From the NCBI RefSeq assembly GCF_947495995.1, contig NZ_CANMAX010000002.1, positions 124,001 through 188,000 of the forward strand: a DNA stretch of 64,000 bases. The letters run 5' to 3'. How positions within the stretch are numbered: the first letter of the stretch is position 1; every line of letters starts with the position of its first letter. Origin of the DNA: an uncultured Tenacibaculum sp. Its GTDB lineage: Bacteria > Bacteroidota > Bacteroidia > Flavobacteriales > Flavobacteriaceae. Both the position numbers and the translations under genes were made by a program. The notes under the pieces were generated by a model. The model was not told the DNA's origin. It did no database searches and was given only the letters and a program-made list of their open reading frames with translations. Shown here piece after piece: positions 36,340 through 45,729 of the stretch.

Positions 36340-37992
36340 TTGTTAGCAAAATTATTTATACAAAATTATGCATTAATAGATAAGTTATCTATTGATTTTA
36401 CAGAAGGATTATCAATCATTACAGGTGAAACAGGATCAGGGAAATCGATTCTGTTAGGAGCTTTAGGTCTGGTTTTAGGAAACAGAGCCGACTTGTCTTC
36501 GCTTAAAAAAGATGATATTAAATGTGTTATTGAAGCAGAGTTCAATTTATCTGCGTATAATTTAGAAAGTTTTTTTGCAAATAACGATCTAGATTATGAA
36601 ACTACAACAATTATAAGAAGAGAGATTTTACCTTCTGGTAAATCTAGAGCTTTTGTTAATGATACACCTGTTACATTAAGTAACTTAAGTCAGTTAAAAA
36701 CAGAGTTAATAGATATCCATTCTCAACATCAAACATTACAATTGTCAGATGTTAATTTTCAATTTTCAATTTTAGATGCTTTAGTTAAGAATGATAAGAA
36801 AATAGCTTCTTATAAAAGAGGTTTAAAACAATACAATGTATTAGTTTCTGAACTAAGAAAGCTTCAAGAAAATCAAGAGAAAGAACAACAACAATACGAG
36901 TATAATTTACACTTGTTTAAAGAACTAGATGAAGCAGACTTTAAACTAGAGGAACAAGAAGAATTAGAAAAAAGATTAGATCTTCTTAATAATGTAGAAG
37001 ATATTAAATTGAATCTTTCTGAAGCAATTCATTTATCTACAGGTGAAGAATATGGAATACAAAATTTACTTCATGCTTTAGAAAATAGTTTACAAAAGAT
37101 CAGTTCTTTTTCAGAAGAATATCAAAAATTATACAGTAGAATTTCTAGTGTAAAAATAGAAATAGATGATGTTGTATCTGAGTTAGAAACTTCTAATGAA
37201 GCCGTAGAGTTTAATCCAAATGAATTACAAGAGATAAATGATAGGTTGCAATTGCTTTACAGTTTACAAAAAAAGCATCAGGTAGCAACTATTAAAGAAC
37301 TTTTAGAAGTATACGACTCTTTAGCTGAAAAAGTTAGTTCTGTTGAAAATGCTTCAGAAATTATTACAAAGAAGCAAGAAGAGATTGATCAGGTTGCTGA
37401 TAAATTAGATAGTGTAGCTACTTTAATTACTCAAGCAAGAGAAAAAGGAATACCAAAATTAAAGAAACAACTAGAATCGTTGTTATCAGATTTAGGTATG
37501 CCAAATGCAACTTTTTCTATCGCAGTTCATCCAACTGAAAAGTATTTATCGAACGGTAAAGACGAACTAGAATTTTTATTCTCAGCGAATAAAGGCGGTA
37601 ATTATGGAGAATTAAAGAAAGTAGCTTCAGGAGGAGAATTATCAAGAATAATGTTATCTGTTAAGAAAATATTATCTCAAAACACAAAACTACCAACTAT
37701 AATTTTTGATGAAATTGATACTGGAGTTTCTGGAGAAGTTTCAAACAAAATAGCAGATATAATGCAAAAAATGGGTGAATATATGCAAGTAATCGCAATT
37801 ACACATTTACCACAAATTGCATCTAAAGGAGCTACACATTTTAAAGTATATAAAGAAGAAGTTAAAGGAATTACAACTTCTAATTTAAGAGCGTTAACTA
37901 AAGAAGAAAGAATTAAAGAAATAGCTGAAATGTTAAGCGGAAAAGATGTTTCAGAAAGTGCTTTAATTCATGCAAGAGAACTATTAAATTAA
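36340..37992 (+). CDS. recN: DNA repair protein RecN
   Basis: RecN is an SMC-like ATPase acting early in double-strand break repair. The 550-residue protein has Walker A ITGETGSGKS (about residues 27-36), a central coiled coil (about 155-370), the ABC-type signature KKVASGGELSRIMLSVKK and Walker B PTIIFDEIDTGVSGE, then ITHLPQIAS. Length matches E. coli RecN (553). It begins with a TTG codon (36340-36342); no ATG lies close in frame. It is followed by a TPR gene and fabI. Confidence 0.96.
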   Translation: MLAKLFIQNYALIDKLSIDFTEGLSIITGETGSGKSILLGALGLVLGNRADLSSLKKDDIKCVIEAEFNLSAYNLESFFANNDLDYETTTIIRREILPSGKSRAFVNDTPVTLSNLSQLKTELIDIHSQHQTLQLSDVNFQFSILDALVKNDKKIASYKRGLKQYNVLVSELRKLQENQEKEQQQYEYNLHLFKELDEADFKLEEQEELEKRLDLLNNVEDIKLNLSEAIHLSTGEEYGIQNLLHALENSLQKISSFSEEYQKLYSRISSVKIEIDDVVSELETSNEAVEFNPNELQEINDRLQLLYSLQKKHQVATIKELLEVYDSLAEKVSSVENASEIITKKQEEIDQVADKLDSVATLITQAREKGIPKLKKQLESLLSDLGMPNATFSIAVHPTEKYLSNGKDELEFLFSANKGGNYGELKKVASGGELSRIMLSVKKILSQNTKLPTIIFDEIDTGVSGEVSNKIADIMQKMGEYMQVIAITHLPQIASKGATHFKVYKEEVKGITTSNLRALTKEERIKEIAEMLSGKDVSESALIHARELLN

Positions 37993-37998
37993 TCGGTT

Positions 37999-38517
37999 AT
38001 GCATAGCGACAATAGAGCAGAGAACTTATTTTTTGAAGCAGATAAATTAATAGAAGAGAATAGAATAGTTGAAGCAAAAGAAATGTTGCTAGAACTATTA
38101 AGTGAGTTTCCAGATTATGGAAGGGCTCACAATCATTTAGGATGGTTATATAACATGAAGTTTAATAATTATCCAAAAGCCAAAAATCATTTAGAATTAG
38201 CTATAAAATTTGCGCCTGATTATCATGCGGCATATAGTAATTATTCATATTTGTTAATAGACATGTATCTTAATGATGAAATGATTACTTTTGGCAAGAA
38301 AGTAATTGGTAGGAGTGTGATAGATAAGTCTACGATTTACAATAAAATGGGACAGGCATACGAGTTGAAAGGAGATTTTGTAAACGCACACAAGAATTAC
38401 AAATTAGCAATTAAAGAAACCATTAATAATAAGGCAGTAGATGCTATTTATGCATCAGTGAGTAGAGTTAGAAAGAAGATGAGCCTTATGCAAAGGATAA
38501 AATTAATTAACCAATAA
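37999..38517 (+). CDS. TPR repeat protein
   Basis: This 172-residue protein is made of about four TPR-like helical pairs: ADKLIEENRIVEAKEMLLELLSEFPDYG, AHNHLGWLYNMKFNNYPKAKNHLELAIKFAPDY and YNKMGQAYELKGDFVNAHKNYKLAIK. There is no signal peptide or membrane span, so it is probably a cytoplasmic scaffold. It lies six bases after recN and 18 before fabI. The binding partner is unknown. Confidence 0.85.
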   Translation: MHSDNRAENLFFEADKLIEENRIVEAKEMLLELLSEFPDYGRAHNHLGWLYNMKFNNYPKAKNHLELAIKFAPDYHAAYSNYSYLLIDMYLNDEMITFGKKVIGRSVIDKSTIYNKMGQAYELKGDFVNAHKNYKLAIKETINNKAVDAIYASVSRVRKKMSLMQRIKLINQ

Positions 38518-38535
38518 GATAATAAACACTAAATT

Positions 38536-39348
38536 ATGTATAACTTATTAAAAGGTAAGAAAGGAATTATTTTTGGGGCATTAGACGAAAACTCAATCGC
38601 TTGGAAAGTAGCTGAAAGAGCTCATGAAGAAGGCGCAGAGTTTGTATTAACAAATGCACCAATTGCATTACGTATGGGACAGTTAAAAGAATTAGCTGAA
38701 AAAACAGGATCTGAAATTATTCCTGCGGATGCAACTTCTATGGAAGACTTAACTAATTTAGTTGAAAAGTCAATGGAAATTTTAGGAGGTAAACTAGATT
38801 TCGTTTTACACTCTATTGGAATGTCTGTAAATGTTCGTAAAGGACGTCATTATACAGATCCTAAATATGATTTTACAACAAAAGGTTGGGATGTTTCTGC
38901 GGTTTCATTCCACAAAACAATGAATGTATTATACAACAAAGAAGCGATGAACGAATGGGGAAGTGTAGTAGCATTAACTTATATGGCTGCTCAAAGAGTT
39001 TTCCCTGATTATAATGATATGGCAGATAATAAAGCATATTTAGAGTCTATCGCTAGAAGTTTTGGATATTTCTTCGGAAGAGATCATAAAGTGCGTGTAA
39101 ATACAATTTCTCAATCACCAACACCAACTACAGCTGGACAAGGTGTTAAAGGATTTGACGGATTTATCAATTACGCTGAAAAAATGTCTCCTTTAGGAAA
39201 TGCTACAGCTTTAGAGTGTGCAGATTATACAATTTCTTTATTCTCTGATTTAACGAAAAAAGTTACTATGCAGAACTTATTCCACGACGGAGGTTTCTCT
39301 AATATGGGAGTTAGTGATGCTGTGATGGAACGTTTTACAGAAGAATAA
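38536..39348 (+). CDS. fabI: Enoyl-[acyl-carrier-protein] reductase FabI
   Basis: FabI performs the last reduction of each fatty-acid elongation cycle. The 270-residue protein has the FabI form of the SDR fold: GKKGIIFGALDENSIAWKVA for NADH, LHSIGMS, and the catalytic YX6K pair Tyr159 and Lys166 within FPDYNDMADNKAYLE. It then has NTISQSPTPTTAG, where enterobacterial FabI has NAISAGPIRT. The segment GLAK before the lysine in E. coli is ADNK here. Downstream is a strong terminator. Confidence 0.95.
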   Translation: MYNLLKGKKGIIFGALDENSIAWKVAERAHEEGAEFVLTNAPIALRMGQLKELAEKTGSEIIPADATSMEDLTNLVEKSMEILGGKLDFVLHSIGMSVNVRKGRHYTDPKYDFTTKGWDVSAVSFHKTMNVLYNKEAMNEWGSVVALTYMAAQRVFPDYNDMADNKAYLESIARSFGYFFGRDHKVRVNTISQSPTPTTAGQGVKGFDGFINYAEKMSPLGNATALECADYTISLFSDLTKKVTMQNLFHDGGFSNMGVSDAVMERFTEE

Positions 39349-39363
39349 TAAATATAACTTCAT

Positions 39364-39395
39364 AAAAAATGCAAATCATTCGATTTGCATTTTTT
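39364..39395 (+). terminator. fabI terminator
   Basis: A perfect 14-bp stem (AAAAAATGCAAATC at 39364-39377 against 39382-39395) with a four-base loop ends in a T run. It starts 16 bases after the fabI stop. Confidence 0.92.
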
Positions 39396-39404
39396 AATAA
39401 AATA

Positions 39405-39427
39405 ACCTTAATACATATAATTAAGGT
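39405..39427. repeat. Small second hairpin after fabI
   Basis: ACCTTAAT (39405-39412) pairs with ATTAAGGT (39420-39427) around a seven-base loop, ten bases after the fabI terminator. It has no T run. The remaining sequence to 39513 holds no recognised element. Confidence 0.35.
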
Positions 39428-39513
39428 GTTTGGTCAAAAACCTTTTAACCTTCCGTACAAATATTGAAAACTAAGCCTTTGGCTATCGTCCTACGATTAA
39501 AAACTGTTTAAAG

Positions 39514-40290
39514 ATGAATGTAGAGTTTATTGAAAGTGAGTTGACAGATTTAAGAAATCAACTAAAAAATCATTATTTATATACTAGTTTACAAAACCTT
39601 GAAGATATTCAAATCTTTATGGAGGAACATGTATTTGCTGTTTGGGACTTCATGTCGCTATTAAAAGCATTACAATACCATTTAACTTGTACAAGTTTAC
39701 CATGGATTCCTGTAAGTAATCCTGTAACAGCTAGATTTATTAACGAAATAGTGCATGGAGAAGAAACAGATGTAAATGAATTAGGAGTGCCTAAAAGTCA
39801 TTTTGAAATGTATATCGATGCCATGAAAGAGATAGATGCAAGTACGAATGAAATAGATAATTTTATTAATTCAATCTCTTCAATAAACACAATTACACCT
39901 TCTTTAGAAAATTCAGCAATTACTAAAGAAACTAAAGATTTCGTAGCATTTACTTTTAATGCAATAAAAACGAATCAACCGCATATTATAGCTTCATGTT
40001 TTACGTTTGGTAGAGAGGATATTATTCCAGATATGTTTTTAGAAATTATAAAAGAAGCTGAATTAAGTAAAGAAACTAAGTTTACTAAGCTTACATATTA
40101 TTTAGAAAGGCATATAGAATTAGATGGAGATGAGCACGGACCATTATCATTACAAATGATAAATGAGTTATGTGGAGATGATGAAAATAAATGGAACGAA
40201 GTTTTATATTATGCAAAAGCTTCTATGCAAATGCGTATTAATCTTTGGAATGGTATTGCAGAAAAAATAAAGAAATCTGTTTTAGTATGA
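39514..40290 (+). CDS. DUF3050 domain-containing protein (heme-oxygenase-like fold suspected)
   Basis: This 258-residue all-helical cytoplasmic protein has the DUF3050 family hallmarks [18 protein letters not shown] (about 37-54), [12 protein letters not shown] and [18 protein letters not shown] (about 195-212). The family has been grouped with heme-oxygenase-like proteins. Candidate metal ligands visible are Glu78 with His81 (ExxH), His200, and Asp204 with His208 (DxxxH), similar in type but not in spacing to non-heme diiron oxidases of that fold. It overlaps the next glycosyltransferase by four bases (ATGA). The reaction is unknown. Confidence 0.82.
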   Translation: MNVEFIESELTDLRNQLKNHYLYTSLQNLEDIQIFMEEHVFAVWDFMSLLKALQYHLTCTSLPWIPVSNPVTARFINEIVHGEETDVNELGVPKSHFEMYIDAMKEIDASTNEIDNFINSISSINTITPSLENSAITKETKDFVAFTFNAIKTNQPHIIASCFTFGREDIIPDMFLEIIKEAELSKETKFTKLTYYLERHIELDGDEHGPLSLQMINELCGDDENKWNEVLYYAKASMQMRINLWNGIAEKIKKSVLV

Positions 40291-41291
40291 GTGAAGTAAA
40301 ATTGTCACTTATTGTACCAGTTTACAATAGACCTGATGAAATCGATGAACTATTAGAAAGTTTAACAAAGCAAGATTTTACAAAGAAGTATGAGATTGTT
40401 ATTGTTGAAGATGGTTCTAGTGAGTCTTCAGAAACTATTGTAGAAAAATACAATACACAATTAAATATTAGCTATTTCTATAAGGAGAATAGTGGGCCTG
40501 GAGATTCTAGAAATTATGGGATGAAAAGAGCTACGGGGAATTATTTTATCATATTAGACTCTGATGTAATTCTACCCGAACATTATTTATCTACAATTGA
40601 TAAATTTTTAGCAGAAAACTATTTGGATTGTTTTGGAGGGGCAGATGCTGCACACGAAAGTTTTACAGATCTTCAGAAAGCTATAAATTATGTAATGACT
40701 TCTTTCTTTACAACTGGAGGAATCCGTGGTGGAAAGGTAAAAGTTCAAAAGTTTGAACCAAGAAGTTTCAACATGGGGATTTCTAAAGAAGCTTTCGAAA
40801 TTACTGAAGGTTTTTCTAAAATACATCCAGGAGAAGACCCAGATTTATCTCAAAGAATCGTAAATAAAGGATTTACAACAGGTTTTTTACCAAATGCATA
40901 TGTGTACCATAAAAGAAGAATTTCGTGGGAGAAATTTCATACACAGGTCAAAAAATTTGGAATGGTACGTCCAATTTTAACTAAATGGCATCCCACAACA
41001 GCAAAACTAACATTTTGGTTCCCTACATTATTTGTATTGTTTACGCTAGCTTCAATTTTAGGAGGCATTTTTGTTAATCCAATATTAGTATATCCTTTAT
41101 TAGCTTATCTTCTATTATTACTTGTTCATTCAACAGTATTAAATAAAAGTTTAAAAGTCGGAGTATTATCGATTTTTGCAGTATTTATTCAATTTTTTGG
41201 TTACGGATTGGCTTTTTTGAAATCTACTTTTTACATTCGCTTATTAAATAGAAATCCGGAAATACAATTTCCAAAATTATTCTTTAAATAG
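40287..41291 (+). CDS. Family 2 glycosyltransferase with C-terminal membrane helices
   Basis: This protein has 334 residues from the ATG at 40287, which overlaps the DUF3050 stop. The frame is open further upstream, but that part lies inside DUF3050. The GT-A domain has [21 protein letters not shown], a nucleotide-binding DSDVILP motif (DxD, about residues 91-97) and a late [10 protein letters not shown] block. Two to three hydrophobic helices at about 245-320 anchor it in the inner membrane. It probably adds sugars to a lipid-linked or surface polysaccharide, and the next gene makes the UDP-xylose donor. The product is not known. Confidence 0.9.
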   Translation: MSEVKLSLIVPVYNRPDEIDELLESLTKQDFTKKYEIVIVEDGSSESSETIVEKYNTQLNISYFYKENSGPGDSRNYGMKRATGNYFIILDSDVILPEHYLSTIDKFLAENYLDCFGGADAAHESFTDLQKAINYVMTSFFTTGGIRGGKVKVQKFEPRSFNMGISKEAFEITEGFSKIHPGEDPDLSQRIVNKGFTTGFLPNAYVYHKRRISWEKFHTQVKKFGMVRPILTKWHPTTAKLTFWFPTLFVLFTLASILGGIFVNPILVYPLLAYLLLLLVHSTVLNKSLKVGVLSIFAVFIQFFGYGLAFLKSTFYIRLLNRNPEIQFPKLFFK

Positions 41292-42227
41292 GTGAAACGC
41301 ATTTTAGTTACAGGAGGAGCAGGTTTTATTGGTTCGCATTTATGTGAACGTTTGTTAAACGAAGGAAATGAAGTAATAAGTTTAGATAATTACTTCACAG
41401 GAAGTAAGAAGAATATTATTCATTTAATGGATAATCCTTATTTTGAGATCGTAAGACATGATATAACTGAACCGTATTATGCAGAAGTTGATGAAGTATA
41501 TAATTTAGCTTGTCCGGCCTCACCAATTCATTATCAGCATGATCCTATAAAAACCATCAAAACTTCTGTAGTTGGTGCAACAAATATGTTAGGATTAGCC
41601 AAAAGAATTAATGCAAAAATATTACAAGCTTCTACAAGTGAAGTATATGGTGATCCTCAAATTCATCCACAACCAGAATCATACTGGGGAAATGTAAATC
41701 CTATCGGATTACGTTCTTGTTACGATGAAGGAAAACGTTGTGCAGAATCACTTTTCGTAAACTACCATAAGCAGAACGATGTTCGTATTAAAATTATTCG
41801 AATTTTTAATACTTACGGAACGAGAATGAATACTAATGATGGTCGTGTTATTTCTAATTTTATAGTTCAGGCTTTAAAAGGAGAAGATATTACTATTTAT
41901 GGTAAAGGAAATCAAACAAGAAGTTTTCAATACGTTGATGATCTAGTTGAAGGTATGATTCGTATGATGAATACAGATGATAGCGTAACAGGACCAATTA
42001 ATATTGGAAATCCTGGTGAGTTTTCAATTTTAGATTTAGCTAACAAGATTATTGATATTACGAATTCTAAATCTCAATTGATATTTAAACCGTTACCTGA
42101 GGACGATCCAATGCAACGTAAGCCAGATATCTCACTAGCTAAAAAGACATTAAATAATTGGGAACCTAAAATACCTTTAGAAAAAGGTTTACTTAAAGTA
42201 ATAGAATACTTTAAAGGTGTGATTTAA
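41292..42227 (+). CDS. UDP-glucuronate decarboxylase (UDP-xylose synthase type)
   Basis: This 311-residue extended SDR has the NAD motif [12 protein letters not shown] (residues 6-17), the UXS signatures [18 protein letters not shown] and STSEVYGDP, the catalytic Tyr144 and Lys148 in SCYDEGKR, and the conserved [19 protein letters not shown]. It converts UDP-glucuronic acid to UDP-xylose. Its GTG start is immediately after the glycosyltransferase stop, so donor synthesis and transfer are probably coupled. Confidence 0.95.
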   Translation: MKRILVTGGAGFIGSHLCERLLNEGNEVISLDNYFTGSKKNIIHLMDNPYFEIVRHDITEPYYAEVDEVYNLACPASPIHYQHDPIKTIKTSVVGATNMLGLAKRINAKILQASTSEVYGDPQIHPQPESYWGNVNPIGLRSCYDEGKRCAESLFVNYHKQNDVRIKIIRIFNTYGTRMNTNDGRVISNFIVQALKGEDITIYGKGNQTRSFQYVDDLVEGMIRMMNTDDSVTGPINIGNPGEFSILDLANKIIDITNSKSQLIFKPLPEDDPMQRKPDISLAKKTLNNWEPKIPLEKGLLKVIEYFKGVI

Positions 42228-42235
42228 ACTGAATT

Positions 42236-42690
42236 TTGTCTAGGTACTACCTAATAATAGCAGTATTATTTTTATTTTCTTGCAAACCAAAAATTGAAGA
42301 TAAACTTAAAGTAGAATTGGTGAATATTATCAATAATGATTCTCTTTACAATTTACTGACAACTAATTACCATTTCAAATATTATAAGGATGGAGTAGGT
42401 AAGGACAGAACAAGACCAATTAAGAATGATACTATAATTCTTCTAAAAAACAATTTCACTACTTCTAAAATCTTAGATAACATAAATAAAAATCGAATTT
42501 TACTCTTAAATAGGGAACAAATTTGCGATTTATCAGTTAATTATGATAAAGAAAGAAAAGTAATGAGACCTTTTTGGAAATGCTTTATGATGAAAAATTA
42601 AATAAAGTAGTATTTGAAATTAAGTACTTAGTACCACAATATCTTAATAATGATTATAAATGTATTGAGTTAGATGTAAACGATTTATAA
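42236..42690 (+). pseudogene. Small lipoprotein gene interrupted by an apparent frameshift
   Basis: The frame starting at TTG 42236 encodes a lipoprotein signal (LFLFSC, Cys16) and 121 residues, ending at 42601. Just before the stop, at the T5 run 42571-42575 (codons CCT TTT TGG), a shift of one base back opens a frame that continues for about 36 codons to TAA 42688-42690 with coding-like content (KLNKVVFEIKYLVPQYLNND). A run of six T would give one continuous protein of roughly 150 residues. It may be a real mutation, a sequencing error or programmed slippage. No family is recognised. It lies nine bases after the UDP-xylose synthase gene. Confidence 0.6.
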
Positions 42691-42694
42691 GGGT

Positions 42695-43402
42695 TTAATT
42701 AAAAATACGATTCATTAAATCTTTAATTATTTGATCATTAGATATTGTTTGATCAGAAATTCCGAAACAATCTAATTCTTCTTCTCTTGGTTTCACTTTT
42801 TTAGAGGCAGAACTATGAATTTCACGAAGTCCAATTTCCTTAAATAAAGCAGCATTATTCGGGTTTACACCGCTTCCTGCGATAATAGTAATCTTGTCAC
42901 CATATTTTTCCTGTAAATCTTGTAAAAGCGCTATTCCTTCTTCAGCAGTATCTTTTTGTCCCGACGTTAAAACACGTTCAACACCTAATTCTATAAGTTG
43001 TTCTATTGCTTTATATGGATCTGGAGTTAGATCAAAAGCCCTATGAAAAGTAAATGGTAAAGGTCTGCTTAACTCTATTAAAGCTTTGGTACGTTCAACA
43101 TTTATAGTATTATCGCTATGTAAAACACCAGAAACGATACCAGAATACCCAAGTTCTTTACACAGTAAAATATTCTCCTTCATAATTTTGTATTCTATTG
43201 GAGAAAAATTAAAGTTACCACTTCTAGGTCTAATCAGCACAAAAGCTGGTATTGTTAACTGTTCTGCAACAAGTTTTAATAGTCCGTAAGACGGAGTTAT
43301 TCCACCAAGTTGTAATTCAGAGCATAATTCAATCCTATGCGCTCCAGCTTCTTGAGCGTATAATGCAGATCGATATGAGTTAGCACAGATTTCTAGTTTC
43401 AT
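42695..43402 (-). CDS. cutC: CutC family TIM-barrel protein
   Basis: This 235-residue protein has the CutC signatures LEICANSYRSALYAQEAGAHRIELCSEL, the IRPRSGNFNFSP loop, FHRAFDLTPDPYKAIEQLIELGVERVLTSGQ and IIAGSGVNPNN. CutC was named for copper homeostasis, but a direct copper role is disputed. Here its ATG overlaps the stop of a GH20 hexosaminidase by one base, and it is the last gene of a glycan-degradation transcript. A role in handling a sugar product therefore seems at least as likely as copper handling (inference). Confidence 0.94.
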   Translation of the reverse strand: MKLEICANSYRSALYAQEAGAHRIELCSELQLGGITPSYGLLKLVAEQLTIPAFVLIRPRSGNFNFSPIEYKIMKENILLCKELGYSGIVSGVLHSDNTINVERTKALIELSRPLPFTFHRAFDLTPDPYKAIEQLIELGVERVLTSGQKDTAEEGIALLQDLQEKYGDKITIIAGSGVNPNNAALFKEIGLREIHSSASKKVKPREEELDCFGISDQTISNDQIIKDLMNRIFN

Positions 43403-45690
43403 TAATTTATAATTATTTCATCTATAAAAGTCCAAGCTTTATGTCCAACACCTTGCTTCCCTTCAGGAATCATTCCATAATTAGGAATGTTTATATGTAC
43501 TTTTGAGGCTTTTATATCTTTAAATTTTACATTTAAATTGCATAGTAATGAATCTCGATTTTTAACGGGGATAAAATCTAAATTTGTTTTTTCGTTACTA
43601 TAAGCTACAAAATCAATTTTTACTTTTTTAGGAGCGTATATCCATTGTCCGTTTCCATTATGAAAACGCATTTTTATTGAGTTAATAGGGGTAAGAGAGT
43701 CTAAATCAATAGTAATATTAACATCTTTTCCAGAAAAACCTAACCATTCTTTATCTCCATAACGTTTGTTACTTCCATAAATACCATTAATCAGCGCATT
43801 TTTTCCACCAGCATTGTAGGAAGCGTGAGGTTTAGTACTCAATTCAATCTTTTTACCAACTGCTTTGTGCAAATTTATTTTAGTTGAGAAAAGCGGACTT
43901 ATTTCGTCACCTGTTTCACTAAAAACTTTAGCTTTTAATGTTGTTAATGAGTTAATATGTATTGGATTAACATAAGTATTAGCCGTAGTGTAAGTTGGGA
44001 GACTTCCATCTACAGTGTACATAACTTTCTGATTATCTTTAGTTGAGAGTTTGTACGTTAATTTCCCATTTTGATCCAATAGTTCTCCTTTAATCTCGTA
44101 TAAATGGTTTGCGTAATTAATATCTTTTTTATTAAATCTTTGCTGAAAAGTTAATAATCTCGAGGTAAAATTAACATATTTTTTTCGATTTTCACTAGAC
44201 CAAAGCACTTCAGATAATGCAATTGCTCTAGGGAATGTCATATATTCCACTTTATCAGATGTTTCCATGTATTCAGTCCATACATTTCCTTGAGCTCCTA
44301 AAACATATTTGGCTTCATCTTTTGTTAATTCTTTAGGAATAGGGTTAAAATTATACACTTTTTCTAATGGTAAGAAGCCGCCTATTGCTAATGGTTCATT
44401 TTCGTTTTCTGATTGATAGTAATCAAAATAACAGTGAGATGTAGGTGTAAGTATAACATTATGCTTTTCTTTAGCAGCTTTAACAGCTCCCTCTGTTCCT
44501 CTCCAAGACATTACTGTCGCATTAGGAGCCAATCCGCCTTCAAGTATTTCATCCCAACCGATAATTTGTTTTCCTTTACTGTTAATATACTTTTCCATTC
44601 GGGTGATAAAATAACTTTGTAATCCTTCTTCATCTTTCAAGTTTTTCTCTCGTATTAACTTCTGACAAAATTCCGAAGATTTCCATTTTGTTTTCGGAGC
44701 CTCATCACCACCAATATGGATATATTTTCCAGGAAATAATTCAACGACTTCATCAATAACATCTTCTAAAAATTTAAAAGTAGTTTCTGATGGACAATAT
44801 ACTTCATCAAAAACGCCCCAATTCGTTGCTACTTTAACCGGTTTTCCTGTACAACCTAGTTCAGGATATGCAGCTATAGCAGCTTGAGAATGCCCAGGCA
44901 TTTCAATTTCAGGGATTATTGTTACAAATCGTTCCGAAGCATACTTAACAATATCTTTAATTTGTTCTTGTGTGTAATAGCCGCCGTATTTCTTTCCATC
45001 AAATTGTTGTGGTTGATCGTTGTAATGTCCAATTAAAGTTTCATCTCTAAAAGCAGCTATTTCTTGAAGTTTAGGATATTTCTTTATTTCAATACGCCAA
45101 CCTTGATCTTCAGTTAAATGCCAATGAAAAGTATTGTATTTTAAAGAAGCAATAATGTCGATATACTTTTTAATAAAATCAACACTATAAAAATGCCTAG
45201 CAACATCCAAATGCATTCCTCTGTATTGAAACCTAGGTTCATCTTTAATTGTTAAACATTGAATAGGAATTTCTTTTGCTTCACTTTTTACTGGAATTAA
45301 TTGTAACAGTGATTGTACTGCATAAAAAGCTCCCTTGTCTGTTTTCGATTTTATAGTTATTGATTCTTTTTCAATATTTAAAATATAACCTTCATCATGT
45401 TTAATTTGATTATCAATACTAAAATTGATCTTATTTTTTGAATCAGAACTGACACCAATATTCAACAATAATTGATCTTTAGTGTAAGATTTTAAATAGT
45501 TAATTACTTTATTAAACTTAACATCTCCAACGATAGAAGTATTTTCTGAAAGTATAAAAGTTCCTTCTTTTATTTCTTCTTCTAACGGAATAGGAATAAT
45601 GTTAGGAGTAATGACAATACGTTCAGAAGTTTGTTTTTTACAGTTAAAAAAACAAAAACATAAGATTCCTAAAAACAGATACGACTTCAT
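43402..45690 (-). CDS. Beta-N-acetylhexosaminidase, GH20, lipoprotein
   Basis: This 762-residue enzyme releases terminal N-acetylhexosamine from glycans. It has a lipobox (FFNC, Cys17), a GH20b domain (about 25-150) and the GH20 barrel with RGMHLDVARHF, HWHLTEDQGWRIEIKKYP, IPEIEMPGH and the catalytic pair Asp329-Glu330 in HIGGDEAPKTKW. A chitobiase-like strand region lies at about 545-620. A C-terminal F5/8C-like module (about 626-762: SYNAGGKNALINGI ... AWTFIDEIIIN) is closely matched in the GH92 enzyme next door. It probably sits on the outer membrane. It diverges from the GH92 gene across only 39 bases and is translationally coupled to cutC. Confidence 0.94.
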   Translation of the reverse strand: MKSYLFLGILCFCFFNCKKQTSERIVITPNIIPIPLEEEIKEGTFILSENTSIVGDVKFNKVINYLKSYTKDQLLLNIGVSSDSKNKINFSIDNQIKHDEGYILNIEKESITIKSKTDKGAFYAVQSLLQLIPVKSEAKEIPIQCLTIKDEPRFQYRGMHLDVARHFYSVDFIKKYIDIIASLKYNTFHWHLTEDQGWRIEIKKYPKLQEIAAFRDETLIGHYNDQPQQFDGKKYGGYYTQEQIKDIVKYASERFVTIIPEIEMPGHSQAAIAAYPELGCTGKPVKVATNWGVFDEVYCPSETTFKFLEDVIDEVVELFPGKYIHIGGDEAPKTKWKSSEFCQKLIREKNLKDEEGLQSYFITRMEKYINSKGKQIIGWDEILEGGLAPNATVMSWRGTEGAVKAAKEKHNVILTPTSHCYFDYYQSENENEPLAIGGFLPLEKVYNFNPIPKELTKDEAKYVLGAQGNVWTEYMETSDKVEYMTFPRAIALSEVLWSSENRKKYVNFTSRLLTFQQRFNKKDINYANHLYEIKGELLDQNGKLTYKLSTKDNQKVMYTVDGSLPTYTTANTYVNPIHINSLTTLKAKVFSETGDEISPLFSTKINLHKAVGKKIELSTKPHASYNAGGKNALINGIYGSNKRYGDKEWLGFSGKDVNITIDLDSLTPINSIKMRFHNGNGQWIYAPKKVKIDFVAYSNEKTNLDFIPVKNRDSLLCNLNVKFKDIKASKVHINIPNYGMIPEGKQGVGHKAWTFIDEIIIN

Positions 45691-45729
45691 TTTACTATCT
45701 TAGAATTTTCAAAATAACAATAAAACCAA

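Noticed and set aside
39428..39513. Sequence between the second hairpin after fabI and the DUF3050 gene
   Set aside because: It contains segments such as GCCTTTGGCTATCGTCC that look slightly unlike the surrounding DNA, but no gene, repeat or promoter can be supported.
40245..40286. Earlier start of the GT2 gene
   Set aside because: It lies within the end of the DUF3050 gene; the ATG at 40287 overlaps the stop by four bases as expected for a coupled pair.
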